A DNA stretch of 64,000 bases from Acidimicrobiaceae bacterium (GTDB lineage Bacteria; Actinomycetota; Acidimicrobiia; Acidimicrobiales; RAAP-2): NCBI GenBank assembly GCA_003164095.1, contig PLRX01000089.1, positions 24,188 through 88,187 on the forward strand. The letters are read 5' to 3'. This document shows, piece after piece, positions 43,122 through 51,188 of this stretch. The notes below the pieces were generated by a model. It did no database searches, was not told the DNA's origin, and worked only from the letters and a program-made list of their open reading frames with translations. A program made the position numbers and the translations under genes. The first letter of the stretch is position 1. Each line of letters starts with the position of its first letter.

Positions 43122-44897
43122 ATGCGGCAGTTCGGACGGTTGGCGGCGGCGGTGGCGGTGGCGGTGCTCGGTCTGACGGGTGTCGTCGTGACTGCTACGC
43201 CGGCAGCGGCAGCCTCAGCACCGAGCGCCTACCCTTGGGAAGTCCACACGACCGCCGACGTCGGCACCACCGCCGACAATTCGCTGGGAGCGGTGTCGTG
43301 CGTGCCCGGCGGGTACTGCACGGCCGTCGGCCACACCAATGCCGGCAAGGTCGACCAGACACTGGCCGAGCTCTGGAACGGCACCGGCTGGACGATCGTG
43401 CCGAGCCCCGACACCAACACGGTCCAGCCGCAGTCGCTGTACGGGGTGTCGTGCACGTCCGTCACCTTCTGCGTGGCCGTGGGCTCGTCGCAGTCGGTCG
43501 CTGGCCCGACGGACACGCTGGCCGAACTCTGGAACGGCACGGTGTGGTCGATCGTGCCGAGCCCCGACAAGGGCACGGGCGGCTTCTCGGAGCTGAACGG
43601 CGTGTCGTGCCTGTCGACGACGTGGTGCACGGCGGTCGGCGACTACTTCAACGGGACGGTCAGCCAGACACTGGCCGAGGCGTGGAACGGCACGACGTGG
43701 TCGGTCGTTTCCAGCTCGAGCCCGTCCACCACGGTGACCAGCGTCTTCACCTCGGTGTCGTGCCTGTCGCCGGCAGGCTGCACCGCGGTCGGCTATTCGG
43801 CGGCGAACTCCGGCTACCAGAACCTTGCGCAGGAGTGGAACGGGACCTCCTGGGCACCGCTGTCGATACCGGAAACCGGACCGGACGACGACGACCTCCT
43901 GGAGGCGGTGTCCTGCGGGTCGCCGACGTCGTGCACGGCGGTCGGCTCGTCCTCGCCCGACGGGTCCGCCTACGCGAACCTCGTCGAGCAGTGGGACAAC
44001 GGCATCTGGTCCATCATCTCGACGCCCCCGCCGTCGTCGGCCACGAACGACGGTGAGCTGCTGGGCGTCTCGTGCACCGGGGTGTGGGCGTGCACCACGG
44101 TGGGGGACACACCGGACGACACCCCGATCCAGACCGAGTCACTCGCCGTGGAGCCGGGCTACTGGGAGGCGGCGAGTGACGGTGGCATCTTCTCCTTCGG
44201 CTCGTCGGTCTTCTACGGCTCCATGGGTGGCTCACCGCTCGCAGCACCGATCGTGGGCTTCGCCCCGACCCCGGACCGCCGTGGCTACTGGGAGGTCGCG
44301 AGCGACGGCGGCATCTTCGCCTTCGGCGACGCCACCTTCTACGGCTCCATGGGTGGCAAGTCATTGAACGAGCCGATCGTGGCGATCACCTCGACGCCGG
44401 ACGGCAGGGGCTACTGGGAGGTCGCGAGCGACGGCGGCATCTTCGCCTTCGGCGACGCCACCTTCTACGACTCCATGGGTGGCAAGCCATTGAACGAGCC
44501 GATCGTGGCGATCACCTCGACGCCGGACGGCAGGGGCTACTGGGAGGTCGCGAGCGACGGCGGCATCTTCGCCTTCGGCGACGCGCAGTTCTACGGCTCC
44601 ATGGGCGGCACGCCCCTCAACGAGCCGATCGTCGGGATCACCACTTCCGTCGACGGCAGGGGCTACTGGATGGTCGCCAGTGACGGCGGCATCTTCGCCT
44701 TCGGCGACGCCACCTTCTACGGCTCCATGGGCGGCACGCCCCTCAACAAGCCGATCGTCGGGATCACCGGAACCATCGACAGCGGGGGCTACTGGATGGT
44801 CGCCAGTGACGGCGGCATCTTCGCCTTCGGCGACGCGCAGTTCTACGGCTCCATGGGGGGTAGCCCCCTCGCACGGCCGATCGTCCAGATGGGCTGA
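43122..44897 (+). CDS. Secreted two-part repeat protein (VSC/WNG repeats and SDGGIFAFGDA repeats)
   Basis: A 591-residue exported protein with a Sec signal peptide (~1-32, ending TPAAAASA). Residues ~48-340 carry about six ~50-residue repeats of the form 'VSC...CTAVG...LAELWNGTxWSIVPSP', each with two Cys that could form a disulfide. Residues ~346-590 carry six 42-residue repeats of 'GYWxVASDGGIFAFGDAxFY' then 'GSMGG', ending just before the stop. Beta-propeller-like folding is plausible for both. No anchor or enzymatic motif. The second repeat type is, to my knowledge, strongly associated with Acidimicrobiia. Function unknown. Confidence 0.9.
   Translation: MRQFGRLAAAVAVAVLGLTGVVVTATPAAAASAPSAYPWEVHTTADVGTTADNSLGAVSCVPGGYCTAVGHTNAGKVDQTLAELWNGTGWTIVPSPDTNTVQPQSLYGVSCTSVTFCVAVGSSQSVAGPTDTLAELWNGTVWSIVPSPDKGTGGFSELNGVSCLSTTWCTAVGDYFNGTVSQTLAEAWNGTTWSVVSSSSPSTTVTSVFTSVSCLSPAGCTAVGYSAANSGYQNLAQEWNGTSWAPLSIPETGPDDDDLLEAVSCGSPTSCTAVGSSSPDGSAYANLVEQWDNGIWSIISTPPPSSATNDGELLGVSCTGVWACTTVGDTPDDTPIQTESLAVEPGYWEAASDGGIFSFGSSVFYGSMGGSPLAAPIVGFAPTPDRRGYWEVASDGGIFAFGDATFYGSMGGKSLNEPIVAITSTPDGRGYWEVASDGGIFAFGDATFYDSMGGKPLNEPIVAITSTPDGRGYWEVASDGGIFAFGDAQFYGSMGGTPLNEPIVGITTSVDGRGYWMVASDGGIFAFGDATFYGSMGGTPLNKPIVGITGTIDSGGYWMVASDGGIFAFGDAQFYGSMGGSPLARPIVQMG
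44157..44894 (+). repeat. Six tandem 126-bp coding repeats
   Basis: Units start at 44157 and recur every 126 bases (the last is shorter), encoding the 42-residue SDGGIFAFGDA module. Units 2 and 3 (44283-44534) differ at only about two bases (G/A within the TTCTACG-CTCC region and T/C at AAG-TCA), so they are a recent duplication or have been homogenised. Confidence 0.9.
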
Positions 44898-44980
44898 GCG
44901 GCGGGCTCGACCGTGCCGGACGGCGCAGGTCGTCCCGTAGACTTCCCTCTCTGGAGCGAGCGACCACCGAGGAACGTCCA

Positions 44981-45724
44981 ATGACCTACTGCCTGGCCAT
45001 CCGACTCGAGGAAGGGCTCGTCTTCCTGGGCGACTCCCGCACCAACGCCGGGGTAGACAACGTCAGCACGTACCGCAAGGTGCACCTGTTCCAGCCCGAC
45101 CCCGACCGTCTCTTCGTCCTCGAGTCCGCCGGCAACCTGGCCACCACCCAGGAGGTCCTGGACCGGATCAACCAGGATCTGACCGACCCGGGGGCCCGCG
45201 AGAGCCTGGCCACGGTGGACCACCTCTTCGAGGCCGCGCTCTACGTCGGCAGGCTCAGCCGGGAGGTGGCCGCCAACCACCGTGACGCCCTGGCCCAGAT
45301 CGGCGCGGACGGAACGGCGACGTTCCTGCTCGGCGGGGAGATCCACGGTGGCGGCGCGCCGGACATCCTGCTCGTGTATCCCGAGGGGAATTACATCCGG
45401 GCTTCCGACGACCGGCCGTTCCTGCAGATCGGCGAGAGCAAGTACGGCAAGTTCACCCTGGAGCTCGGCGTGGCCGCCCACGTCAATCTCACGACGGCCA
45501 CCAAGCTGGCCCTCACCTCGATGGTCAGCACCGCCGGGGCCAACCTCTCCGTGGGCCCGCCGTACGACCTGGTCATCTACCGGGCCGGCTCGTTCGAGCC
45601 GTTCGAGGCCCGGATCAACGCCGACTCGCCGTTCCTGTCCCGGCTCGAGGCGGTCTGGACCAAGTACCTGTTCGAGGCCATCTCCGAGCTGCCGGCCATT
45701 CAGGAAGGCGACCTCGAGACGTGA
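44981..45724 (+). CDS. Anbu-type proteasome-like peptidase
   Basis: A 247-residue Ntn-hydrolase of the Anbu/HslV-like family. It starts MTYCLAIRLEEGLVFLGDSR; the N-terminal Thr2 exposed after Met removal is the expected nucleophile. 'DSRTNAGVDNVSTYRKV' is the family signature. GAGGAA lies ~6 bases before the ATG and TAGACT (44938-44943) is a likely -10 box. Anbu genes usually sit with a transglutaminase, an alpha-E protein and a circularly permuted ATP-grasp gene; none is here. Instead it overlaps a glutaminase. Confidence 0.9.
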   Translation: MTYCLAIRLEEGLVFLGDSRTNAGVDNVSTYRKVHLFQPDPDRLFVLESAGNLATTQEVLDRINQDLTDPGARESLATVDHLFEAALYVGRLSREVAANHRDALAQIGADGTATFLLGGEIHGGGAPDILLVYPEGNYIRASDDRPFLQIGESKYGKFTLELGVAAHVNLTTATKLALTSMVSTAGANLSVGPPYDLVIYRAGSFEPFEARINADSPFLSRLEAVWTKYLFEAISELPAIQEGDLET

Positions 45725-47061
45725 CGGATCCGGCCGGCCAGGCCGTGCCGTCGCACCAGTTCGATCCGATCGGCGACCTGCTCGGTCGCATCCGGCTCGA
45801 GTTCGCCGATGACCATCGGGGGGATGTGGCCTCCTACATCCCCGAGCTGTCGACAGCTGATCCCGAGGCCTTCGGGCTGGCGCTGGTGGGCGTAGCCGGC
45901 TCGCGGTACGAGGCGGGCGAGTCCGGGGTGCCGTTCACCATCCAATCGGTATCGAAGCCCTTCGCGTACGCCCTGGCACTGGCTGACGTAGGGATGGAGG
46001 CGGTGCTCGCCCGGGTGGGTGTGGAACCAAGTGGCGAGGGCTTCAACGCCATCAGCCTGGAACCGGGCACCGGGCGTCCCGACAACCCACTGATCAACGC
46101 CGGCGCCATCCTCACGACGTCCCTGGTGGCGGGTGGCGGTCCCGAGGAGCGGTTCGGACGGATCCTCGACCTGCTGTCGCGCTGCGCCGGTCGGGAGCTC
46201 CCGGTCGACGCCGCCGTGTACCGCTCGGAGCGCGACACCGGTGACCGCAACCGGGCGCTCGCCCACCTGATGCGGGCCGCCGGGTCCCTGTCCGTTCCGG
46301 CGGAGGACGCGGTCGACGTCTATTTCCGCCAGTGCTCGGTGCTGGTGACCGCTGCCGATTTGGCCGTGATGGCCGCCACATTGGCCAACGGCGGGGTCCA
46401 CCCCCTCACCGGCGAGCGGGTCATGGATCAGTTGGTGGCCGAGCAGGTCCTCACGGTCATGGCTACGTGTGGGATGTACGACTACTCGGGTGAGTGGTTG
46501 CTCCGGGTCGGACTGCCGGCCAAGTCCGGAGTGGCCGGGGGCCTGGTGGCGGTCAGCCCGTCCCAGTTCGGCATCGGGCTCTTCAGCCCACCGCTCGATG
46601 AGCGCGGCAACAGCGTGCGGGCCGTCGAGGCGAGCCGCGCCATCTCTGAGCGCTTTTCGCTCCACCTGATGCACCAGGTGACCCGGACCGGTCCGAGTTT
46701 CGTACTGGTGGCCGAGGACGGCACCGAGATGTCGCTCCCCTCGCCATCGGGCCTGGGCGTCGTGGACGTGCCGGTGCTGTCGCTCCAGGGCTACATCGAG
46801 TTCGCCTCGGCCGAGCAGGCGCCGCTGGGACTCCGACGCCATGTGGGCGACGCCGTCGTTCCGCAGGGCATCGTGGTCGACCTCGACCACGTGACGCAGT
46901 TCCACCCGGTAGCGGTGCTGCTCTTCGACGCCATCATCGGACAGCTGGCCCGCCGCGGGATATCGGTGGTCACCGTGGACCGCCAGGGCCGGGGCATGGT
47001 GGCCTCTGCGGGTGAGTTCCCCAGACGGGCGGAGGCGTTGGCCCATCTGCGGGGCGGCTGA
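45721..47061 (+). CDS. glsA: Glutaminase with C-terminal STAS-like domain
   Basis: A 446-residue GlsA. Residues ~15-300 are the beta-lactamase-fold glutaminase, which hydrolyses glutamine to glutamate and ammonia: 'FTIQSVSKPFAYALAL' with Ser76-x-x-Lys79, 'NPLINAGAI' and 'GLPAKSGVAGGLVAV'. Residues ~345-440 resemble a STAS domain ('GIVVDLDHVTQFHPVAVLLF'). GTG 45721 overlaps the Anbu stop codon as GTGA, indicating translational coupling. Cytoplasmic. Confidence 0.95.
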   Translation: MTDPAGQAVPSHQFDPIGDLLGRIRLEFADDHRGDVASYIPELSTADPEAFGLALVGVAGSRYEAGESGVPFTIQSVSKPFAYALALADVGMEAVLARVGVEPSGEGFNAISLEPGTGRPDNPLINAGAILTTSLVAGGGPEERFGRILDLLSRCAGRELPVDAAVYRSERDTGDRNRALAHLMRAAGSLSVPAEDAVDVYFRQCSVLVTAADLAVMAATLANGGVHPLTGERVMDQLVAEQVLTVMATCGMYDYSGEWLLRVGLPAKSGVAGGLVAVSPSQFGIGLFSPPLDERGNSVRAVEASRAISERFSLHLMHQVTRTGPSFVLVAEDGTEMSLPSPSGLGVVDVPVLSLQGYIEFASAEQAPLGLRRHVGDAVVPQGIVVDLDHVTQFHPVAVLLFDAIIGQLARRGISVVTVDRQGRGMVASAGEFPRRAEALAHLRGG

Positions 47062-47072
47062 GGCGGATCGGA

Positions 47073-47098
47073 CACCTGATCGGGCGTCCGATCAGGTG
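47073..47098. terminator. Bidirectional hairpin terminator
   Basis: Perfect 11-bp stem CACCTGATCGG / CCGATCAGGTG with a 4-base GCGT loop, between the convergent glsA (ends 47061) and the CrtI-like gene (ends 47092). It covers the stop codon of the latter. No T-tract. Confidence 0.8.
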
Positions 47099-48660
47099 CT
47101 GACCGTCGGCGGGCCGTCGAGTACCTCGTACCCGCAGTTGTATCCCGGGATGAACGTGATACCAGGGCCCCCGTGACACCCGGCACCGCAGAGGTACAGG
47201 CCCTCGACCGGTACCGGGTTGTCCGGCCAACCTCGCGGCCCGGGCCGGAACGGACCCATGAACTCGGGCTGGAGGAGTCCGTGGCAGAAGTCGCCTCCGG
47301 TGCAGCCGAACATCCGCTCATAGGCGTAGGCGGGGTAGTTGAACTGGCGCTCCACCAGGTCCGGGAAGTTGGGCGCGAGCCTGGTGAGCTTGGCGAGCAT
47401 CCGGTCCGCCATCTCGTCCCGCAGCCGCGCCTGTGCATCGTGGTCGGCCCCGATTGGTGCGTAGAAGGCGAAGCTGCTGACCACGTGCTTGCCCGGCGGC
47501 GCCAGGTCCGGGTCCCGGAGCGACGGGATCGACAGGTTGAACGACGGCGAGGAAGGGACGATGCCGCGCACGCAGCCCTCGAAGTCGGCCTGCATCTCTT
47601 CGGGAGTCCCGAAGAACGTCACGTTGTGGCTCAGCCCTCCGTCGTTCAACTCCTCGTAGGGGCTCGCCCACTCGGGCAGCCCGCTCAGGGCGAAGTGCAT
47701 CTGGAAGTAGAGGGCGCGGTGATCGATGGCGTCGACCCGCTGGAGGAAGTCGGCCGGCAGGTCGTCCCGGTCGAGCAGCTGGGTGAACGTCGCCGTAGGG
47801 TCGAGGTTGGACACCACGACCGGTGCGCTGACCGTCTGGCCGTCGCCCAGGCGGACGCCGACCACGCGACCGGCCTCGGTGGCTATTCCGGCCACCTTGA
47901 CGTGACGGCGCAGTTCGCCGCCGTGCTGCTCGAACCGTTCGGCCAGGTGGGCCGACAGGGTGCCGATGCCGCCCTTGACCTTGGACATCGTGGCGCCGGT
48001 GGGGGAGGCGAGGGCGAATGCCAGGCAGAGCGCGCTGCCCTCGGAGTACGGGCCGCGGTAGGTCGAGTTGACCGAGAGGAAGGCGAGCATGCTGCGCACC
48101 TGGGCATGGCGGACCGGGTCGGGCAGGTGCCGGTCGATCACGTCCATGACGCTGCCGAACATCGCCGTGCGGATGGCTTGCCGTTCGGTCTCGTTCGCCG
48201 CGCAGGCGAACATCTCGTCGAGCGACTTCGGCGGTGTCCTGACGTCGAACCGACCGATGGCCCGGGCCGGGGCGTCCGCCCAGGCCGCGATCTCGGCCAT
48301 GCCGAGGACCGCCTCGAGCCCCATCCGGTCGTTGAGGTGCTCGAACAGCTTGTCCGGGTCGCTGTGGAGGAGCAGCGGGGGCTCGCCCGAGGGCCCGATG
48401 GCCGCAGACTGCACCTCGGGCTCGAAGATGGGGCACGCGTCGAAGCCGAGGTCGTCGTAGATCTCGCTCGGGACGGGGAACTGGATGGAGCCGGCCAGCT
48501 CGAACCGGTAGCCGCGGGCCAGCTCCGTGGTCGTGGCCATGCCCCCGATGAAGTGGTTCTTCTCCAGGCACAGGACGCGCATCCCGCCGCGAGCCATGAC
48601 CACCGCGGCGGTCAGACCGTTGTGCCCGGCCCCGATGACGATGGCGTCGTAGTCCGGCAT
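47092..48660 (-). CDS. Phytoene-desaturase-like NAD(P)/FAD-dependent oxidoreductase
   Basis: A 522-residue CrtI/retinol-saturase-type flavoprotein. The N-terminal motif is 'DAIVIGAGHNGLTAAVVMAR' and the C-terminal 'GLYLCGAGCHGGPGITFIPG'. Start ATG 48660 lies 6 bases after TACCGT, leaderless style; the frame upstream is a shadow. No other carotenoid genes are near, so it may act on another lipid or isoprenoid. Confidence 0.9.
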   Translation of the reverse strand: MPDYDAIVIGAGHNGLTAAVVMARGGMRVLCLEKNHFIGGMATTTELARGYRFELAGSIQFPVPSEIYDDLGFDACPIFEPEVQSAAIGPSGEPPLLLHSDPDKLFEHLNDRMGLEAVLGMAEIAAWADAPARAIGRFDVRTPPKSLDEMFACAANETERQAIRTAMFGSVMDVIDRHLPDPVRHAQVRSMLAFLSVNSTYRGPYSEGSALCLAFALASPTGATMSKVKGGIGTLSAHLAERFEQHGGELRRHVKVAGIATEAGRVVGVRLGDGQTVSAPVVVSNLDPTATFTQLLDRDDLPADFLQRVDAIDHRALYFQMHFALSGLPEWASPYEELNDGGLSHNVTFFGTPEEMQADFEGCVRGIVPSSPSFNLSIPSLRDPDLAPPGKHVVSSFAFYAPIGADHDAQARLRDEMADRMLAKLTRLAPNFPDLVERQFNYPAYAYERMFGCTGGDFCHGLLQPEFMGPFRPGPRGWPDNPVPVEGLYLCGAGCHGGPGITFIPGYNCGYEVLDGPPTVST

Positions 48661-48715
48661 GGCGCCACGGTATCGGAGGGACCCGTCCCCTACCCGCATC
48701 GACGGACGGGAGTGC

Positions 48716-49699
48716 TCAGCCGTGCTGCCAGACCCGGCTGGCCAGGTTCCGGATGCCCGGCAGCGCCGCCCGATCGAGCCGCGCCACGTCGTCGTCGAGG
48801 CTCCAGCCCAGTGCTCCGGCGTTCTCCTCGGCCTGGTGTCGGTTCTTCGCCCCCGGGATGGGCAGAGCTCCCTTGGCGATGATCCAGTTGAGCGCCACCT
48901 GACTGGGCGACCGACCGTCGTGGGCGTCGCGGATGCGGCGCAACTCGGCGACGACGGCGTCGACGACCTCCATCGGATGGTCGGAGAAGTTCCGCTTGCC
49001 CGGTGGGGGGTTCGCCACCGAGTACTTGCCCGTCAGGCGGCCCTGGCCGATGGGCGAGTAGGCCAGGGGGACCACACCGAGGTCAGCGCAGGCGGCGAGC
49101 AGACCGCTGGTCTCGGGGGAGCGGCGCAGGAGCGAGAACTCGATCTGGTTGGTGGCCAGTCGCAGGCCGTGGCGCCCGAGGGCCGCCGCCATGGCCCTGG
49201 TCACCTTGATCGAGTAGTTGGACACGCCGATGGCCCGGATCAGGCCCTGGTCGTGGGCCGCGGCCAGTGCGCCGGCCAAGGCGGTATGGGAGCGCAGGCT
49301 GACCGGGCCGTGGATCTGGTAGAGGTCGACCGCGTCGAGCCCGAGGCGATCGAGCGATGCCCGCAGCGACCTGAGCAGCGCCCGACGGATGTCGAGCTTC
49401 CAGGGCGACGGCATGAATTTGGTGGCGATGATGGCACGGGCGGCCCGATCGCGGTCACCGGCCAGGAGCGACCCGATGATCCGCTCGCTCTCACCGCCGC
49501 CGTAGACCTCCGCCGTGTCGAAGAGGGTGACCCCGGCGTCGAGGGAGGCGTCCCAGGCGTCGCGGATGGAGTCCTGCGTGAGGCCTGCGTCGTACCCGCC
49601 CATGCCCCAGGTCGACTCGTCGCCCCACGACCAGGTGCCCACGCCGAGTCGGGGGACGGTCACGTCGGTCCCGGCAAGGGTGAGGACATCGGGATCCAT
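48716..49699 (-). CDS. Aldo/keto reductase
   Basis: A 327-residue (beta/alpha)8 reductase. The catalytic tetrad is complete: Asp61, Tyr66 ('DTAEVYGGGE'), Lys94 ('ATKFMPSPW') and His130 ('LYQIHG'). 'IRAIGVSNYSIK' and 'PIPGAKNRHQAEENAGAL' bind NADP(H). TACGGT lies 5 bases before ATG 49699, so it is probably leaderless. It is divergent from the PAS-GGDEF gene with ~28 bases between starts. Confidence 0.95.
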   Translation of the reverse strand: MDPDVLTLAGTDVTVPRLGVGTWSWGDESTWGMGGYDAGLTQDSIRDAWDASLDAGVTLFDTAEVYGGGESERIIGSLLAGDRDRAARAIIATKFMPSPWKLDIRRALLRSLRASLDRLGLDAVDLYQIHGPVSLRSHTALAGALAAAHDQGLIRAIGVSNYSIKVTRAMAAALGRHGLRLATNQIEFSLLRRSPETSGLLAACADLGVVPLAYSPIGQGRLTGKYSVANPPPGKRNFSDHPMEVVDAVVAELRRIRDAHDGRSPSQVALNWIIAKGALPIPGAKNRHQAEENAGALGWSLDDDVARLDRAALPGIRNLASRVWQHG

Positions 49700-49727
49700 G
49701 GCCTCACCGTATCCGCCCGGGTGCCGT

Positions 49728-51113
49728 ATGCCCCCGCTACGCAGGAGGTTCATCCTCAAGCTGCGGCCCGACGGACCCGATGACACAGGTATGCCCCCTG
49801 TCGTCGAAGGGCCCGAGATGCCCCCGATCGCACCGACCGGGGACGCGGAGTTGCTGCGTCTCATCCGCGAGCTGCCGGACGCTGTGGTCGTCGTCGGACC
49901 CACCGGGATCCTCGTCTGGGGCAATTCGACGGCCGAGCGGCTCTTCGGGACGACCATTGCCGAGGCCATGGGACTGTCGGGCCTCGACTTCGTCCATCCG
50001 GAGGACCTGCCCTTCGTCCTGCTGTCGCTCGAGACCATCCAGGAGAAGGAGGTCGGGGCACCGATCGAGATCCGCCTGAAAACCCCGTTCGGCTGGCGGC
50101 TGATGGAGCTCGTCGGCACCCCGGTGCCCTGGCTGACCGAGGGATCGGTGCTGTTGAGCCTTCGGGACCTGACCGAGCGCCGCCGCTTCGAGGTCTCCCA
50201 CAACCGGGACGCGCGTCTGCGGGCGGTGGTCCAGCACGCCCCCGTCGTGACCATGCTGGTGGCCCGGGACGGCACCGTGGAGTCGTGCTCAGGGGCCGTA
50301 TCGAGGATGCTCGGCCACGACCCGGAGCTCATCGAGGGACGTCCGCTGGTCAATCTGGTCGCCACGGAGGACCGTCAGGGGGTCATGGAGGCCATCGTGC
50401 GCGCCTCGCAGTCCGGCCCGGCCGCGGGGCCGGTGTCCGTTACCGTCGGGCTGAACCGGATCGGCTCACCCGTGCCCATCCCGTTCGAACTCAGCCTCGT
50501 CAATCTGGTGGACGACCCGACGGTGGGGGCCTACGTGGTCTCCGGCCACGACGTCACCGTCCGGAAGCGACTGGAGGAGGAACTGTCGTTCCATGCGTAT
50601 CACGACTCGCTGACGGGTCTAGGCAACCGGGCCCTCTTCCTGAAGCGTCTCGACGACGCATTGGCGCGAGCCGGGCGGTCCGACTCCAAGGTGGCCGCCC
50701 TCTTCCTCGACATGGACGGACTGAAGTCCGCCAACGATCGACTGGGCCACGGCGCCGGCGATGCGCTGCTGCAGGCCATGGCCGGGGTGCTGCGGACGAG
50801 CGTCCGCAAGTCGGACACGGCTGCCCGCCTCGGAGGCGACGAGTTCGGTGTGATCGTCGAGGACTTCAACCACCCCACCGAGGTGGAGGGACTGGCCGAC
50901 CGGATCCTCGAGGCCTGTCGCAAACCGTTCGTCATCGGTGACGCCACGGTGTCCGGGACGGTCAGTATCGGCTTCGCCTTCGCCGGGTCCGGCATCACCG
51001 TCGACGAACTGATGTCCAACGCCGACCGGGCGATGTATGCGGCCAAGTACCGGGGCAAGGACCGCCACGAGCGATTCGAGTCCTGGATGCTCGACGCCGA
51101 ACGCGCCGTCTGA
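49728..51113 (+). CDS. PAS-PAS-GGDEF diguanylate cyclase
   Basis: A 461-residue protein if ATG 49728 is used; ATG 49791 or 49818 are equally possible, the last having GAAGGG 7 bases upstream. Two PAS domains (~45-165 and ~170-290) precede GGDEF at ~369, with I-site RKSD before it. There is no EAL domain and no membrane helix, so it should only make c-di-GMP, responding to a cytoplasmic signal. Confidence 0.92.
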   Translation: MPPLRRRFILKLRPDGPDDTGMPPVVEGPEMPPIAPTGDAELLRLIRELPDAVVVVGPTGILVWGNSTAERLFGTTIAEAMGLSGLDFVHPEDLPFVLLSLETIQEKEVGAPIEIRLKTPFGWRLMELVGTPVPWLTEGSVLLSLRDLTERRRFEVSHNRDARLRAVVQHAPVVTMLVARDGTVESCSGAVSRMLGHDPELIEGRPLVNLVATEDRQGVMEAIVRASQSGPAAGPVSVTVGLNRIGSPVPIPFELSLVNLVDDPTVGAYVVSGHDVTVRKRLEEELSFHAYHDSLTGLGNRALFLKRLDDALARAGRSDSKVAALFLDMDGLKSANDRLGHGAGDALLQAMAGVLRTSVRKSDTAARLGGDEFGVIVEDFNHPTEVEGLADRILEACRKPFVIGDATVSGTVSIGFAFAGSGITVDELMSNADRAMYAAKYRGKDRHERFESWMLDAERAV

Positions 51114-51188
51114 GCGGACCGCCGACGCGCCGTCAGCAGGAGGGACCGGGACGGCATGCAGCCGGTCGTCCCGACCTAAGGTCCGGAC

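Noticed and set aside
44157..44894. Regular 126-bp repeats as a possible CRISPR array
   Set aside because: The repeats are continuous and coding, without spacers.
49743..49748. AGGAGG as a ribosome binding site for the PAS-GGDEF gene
   Set aside because: No start codon lies at a suitable distance in frame; the bases encode Arg-Arg.
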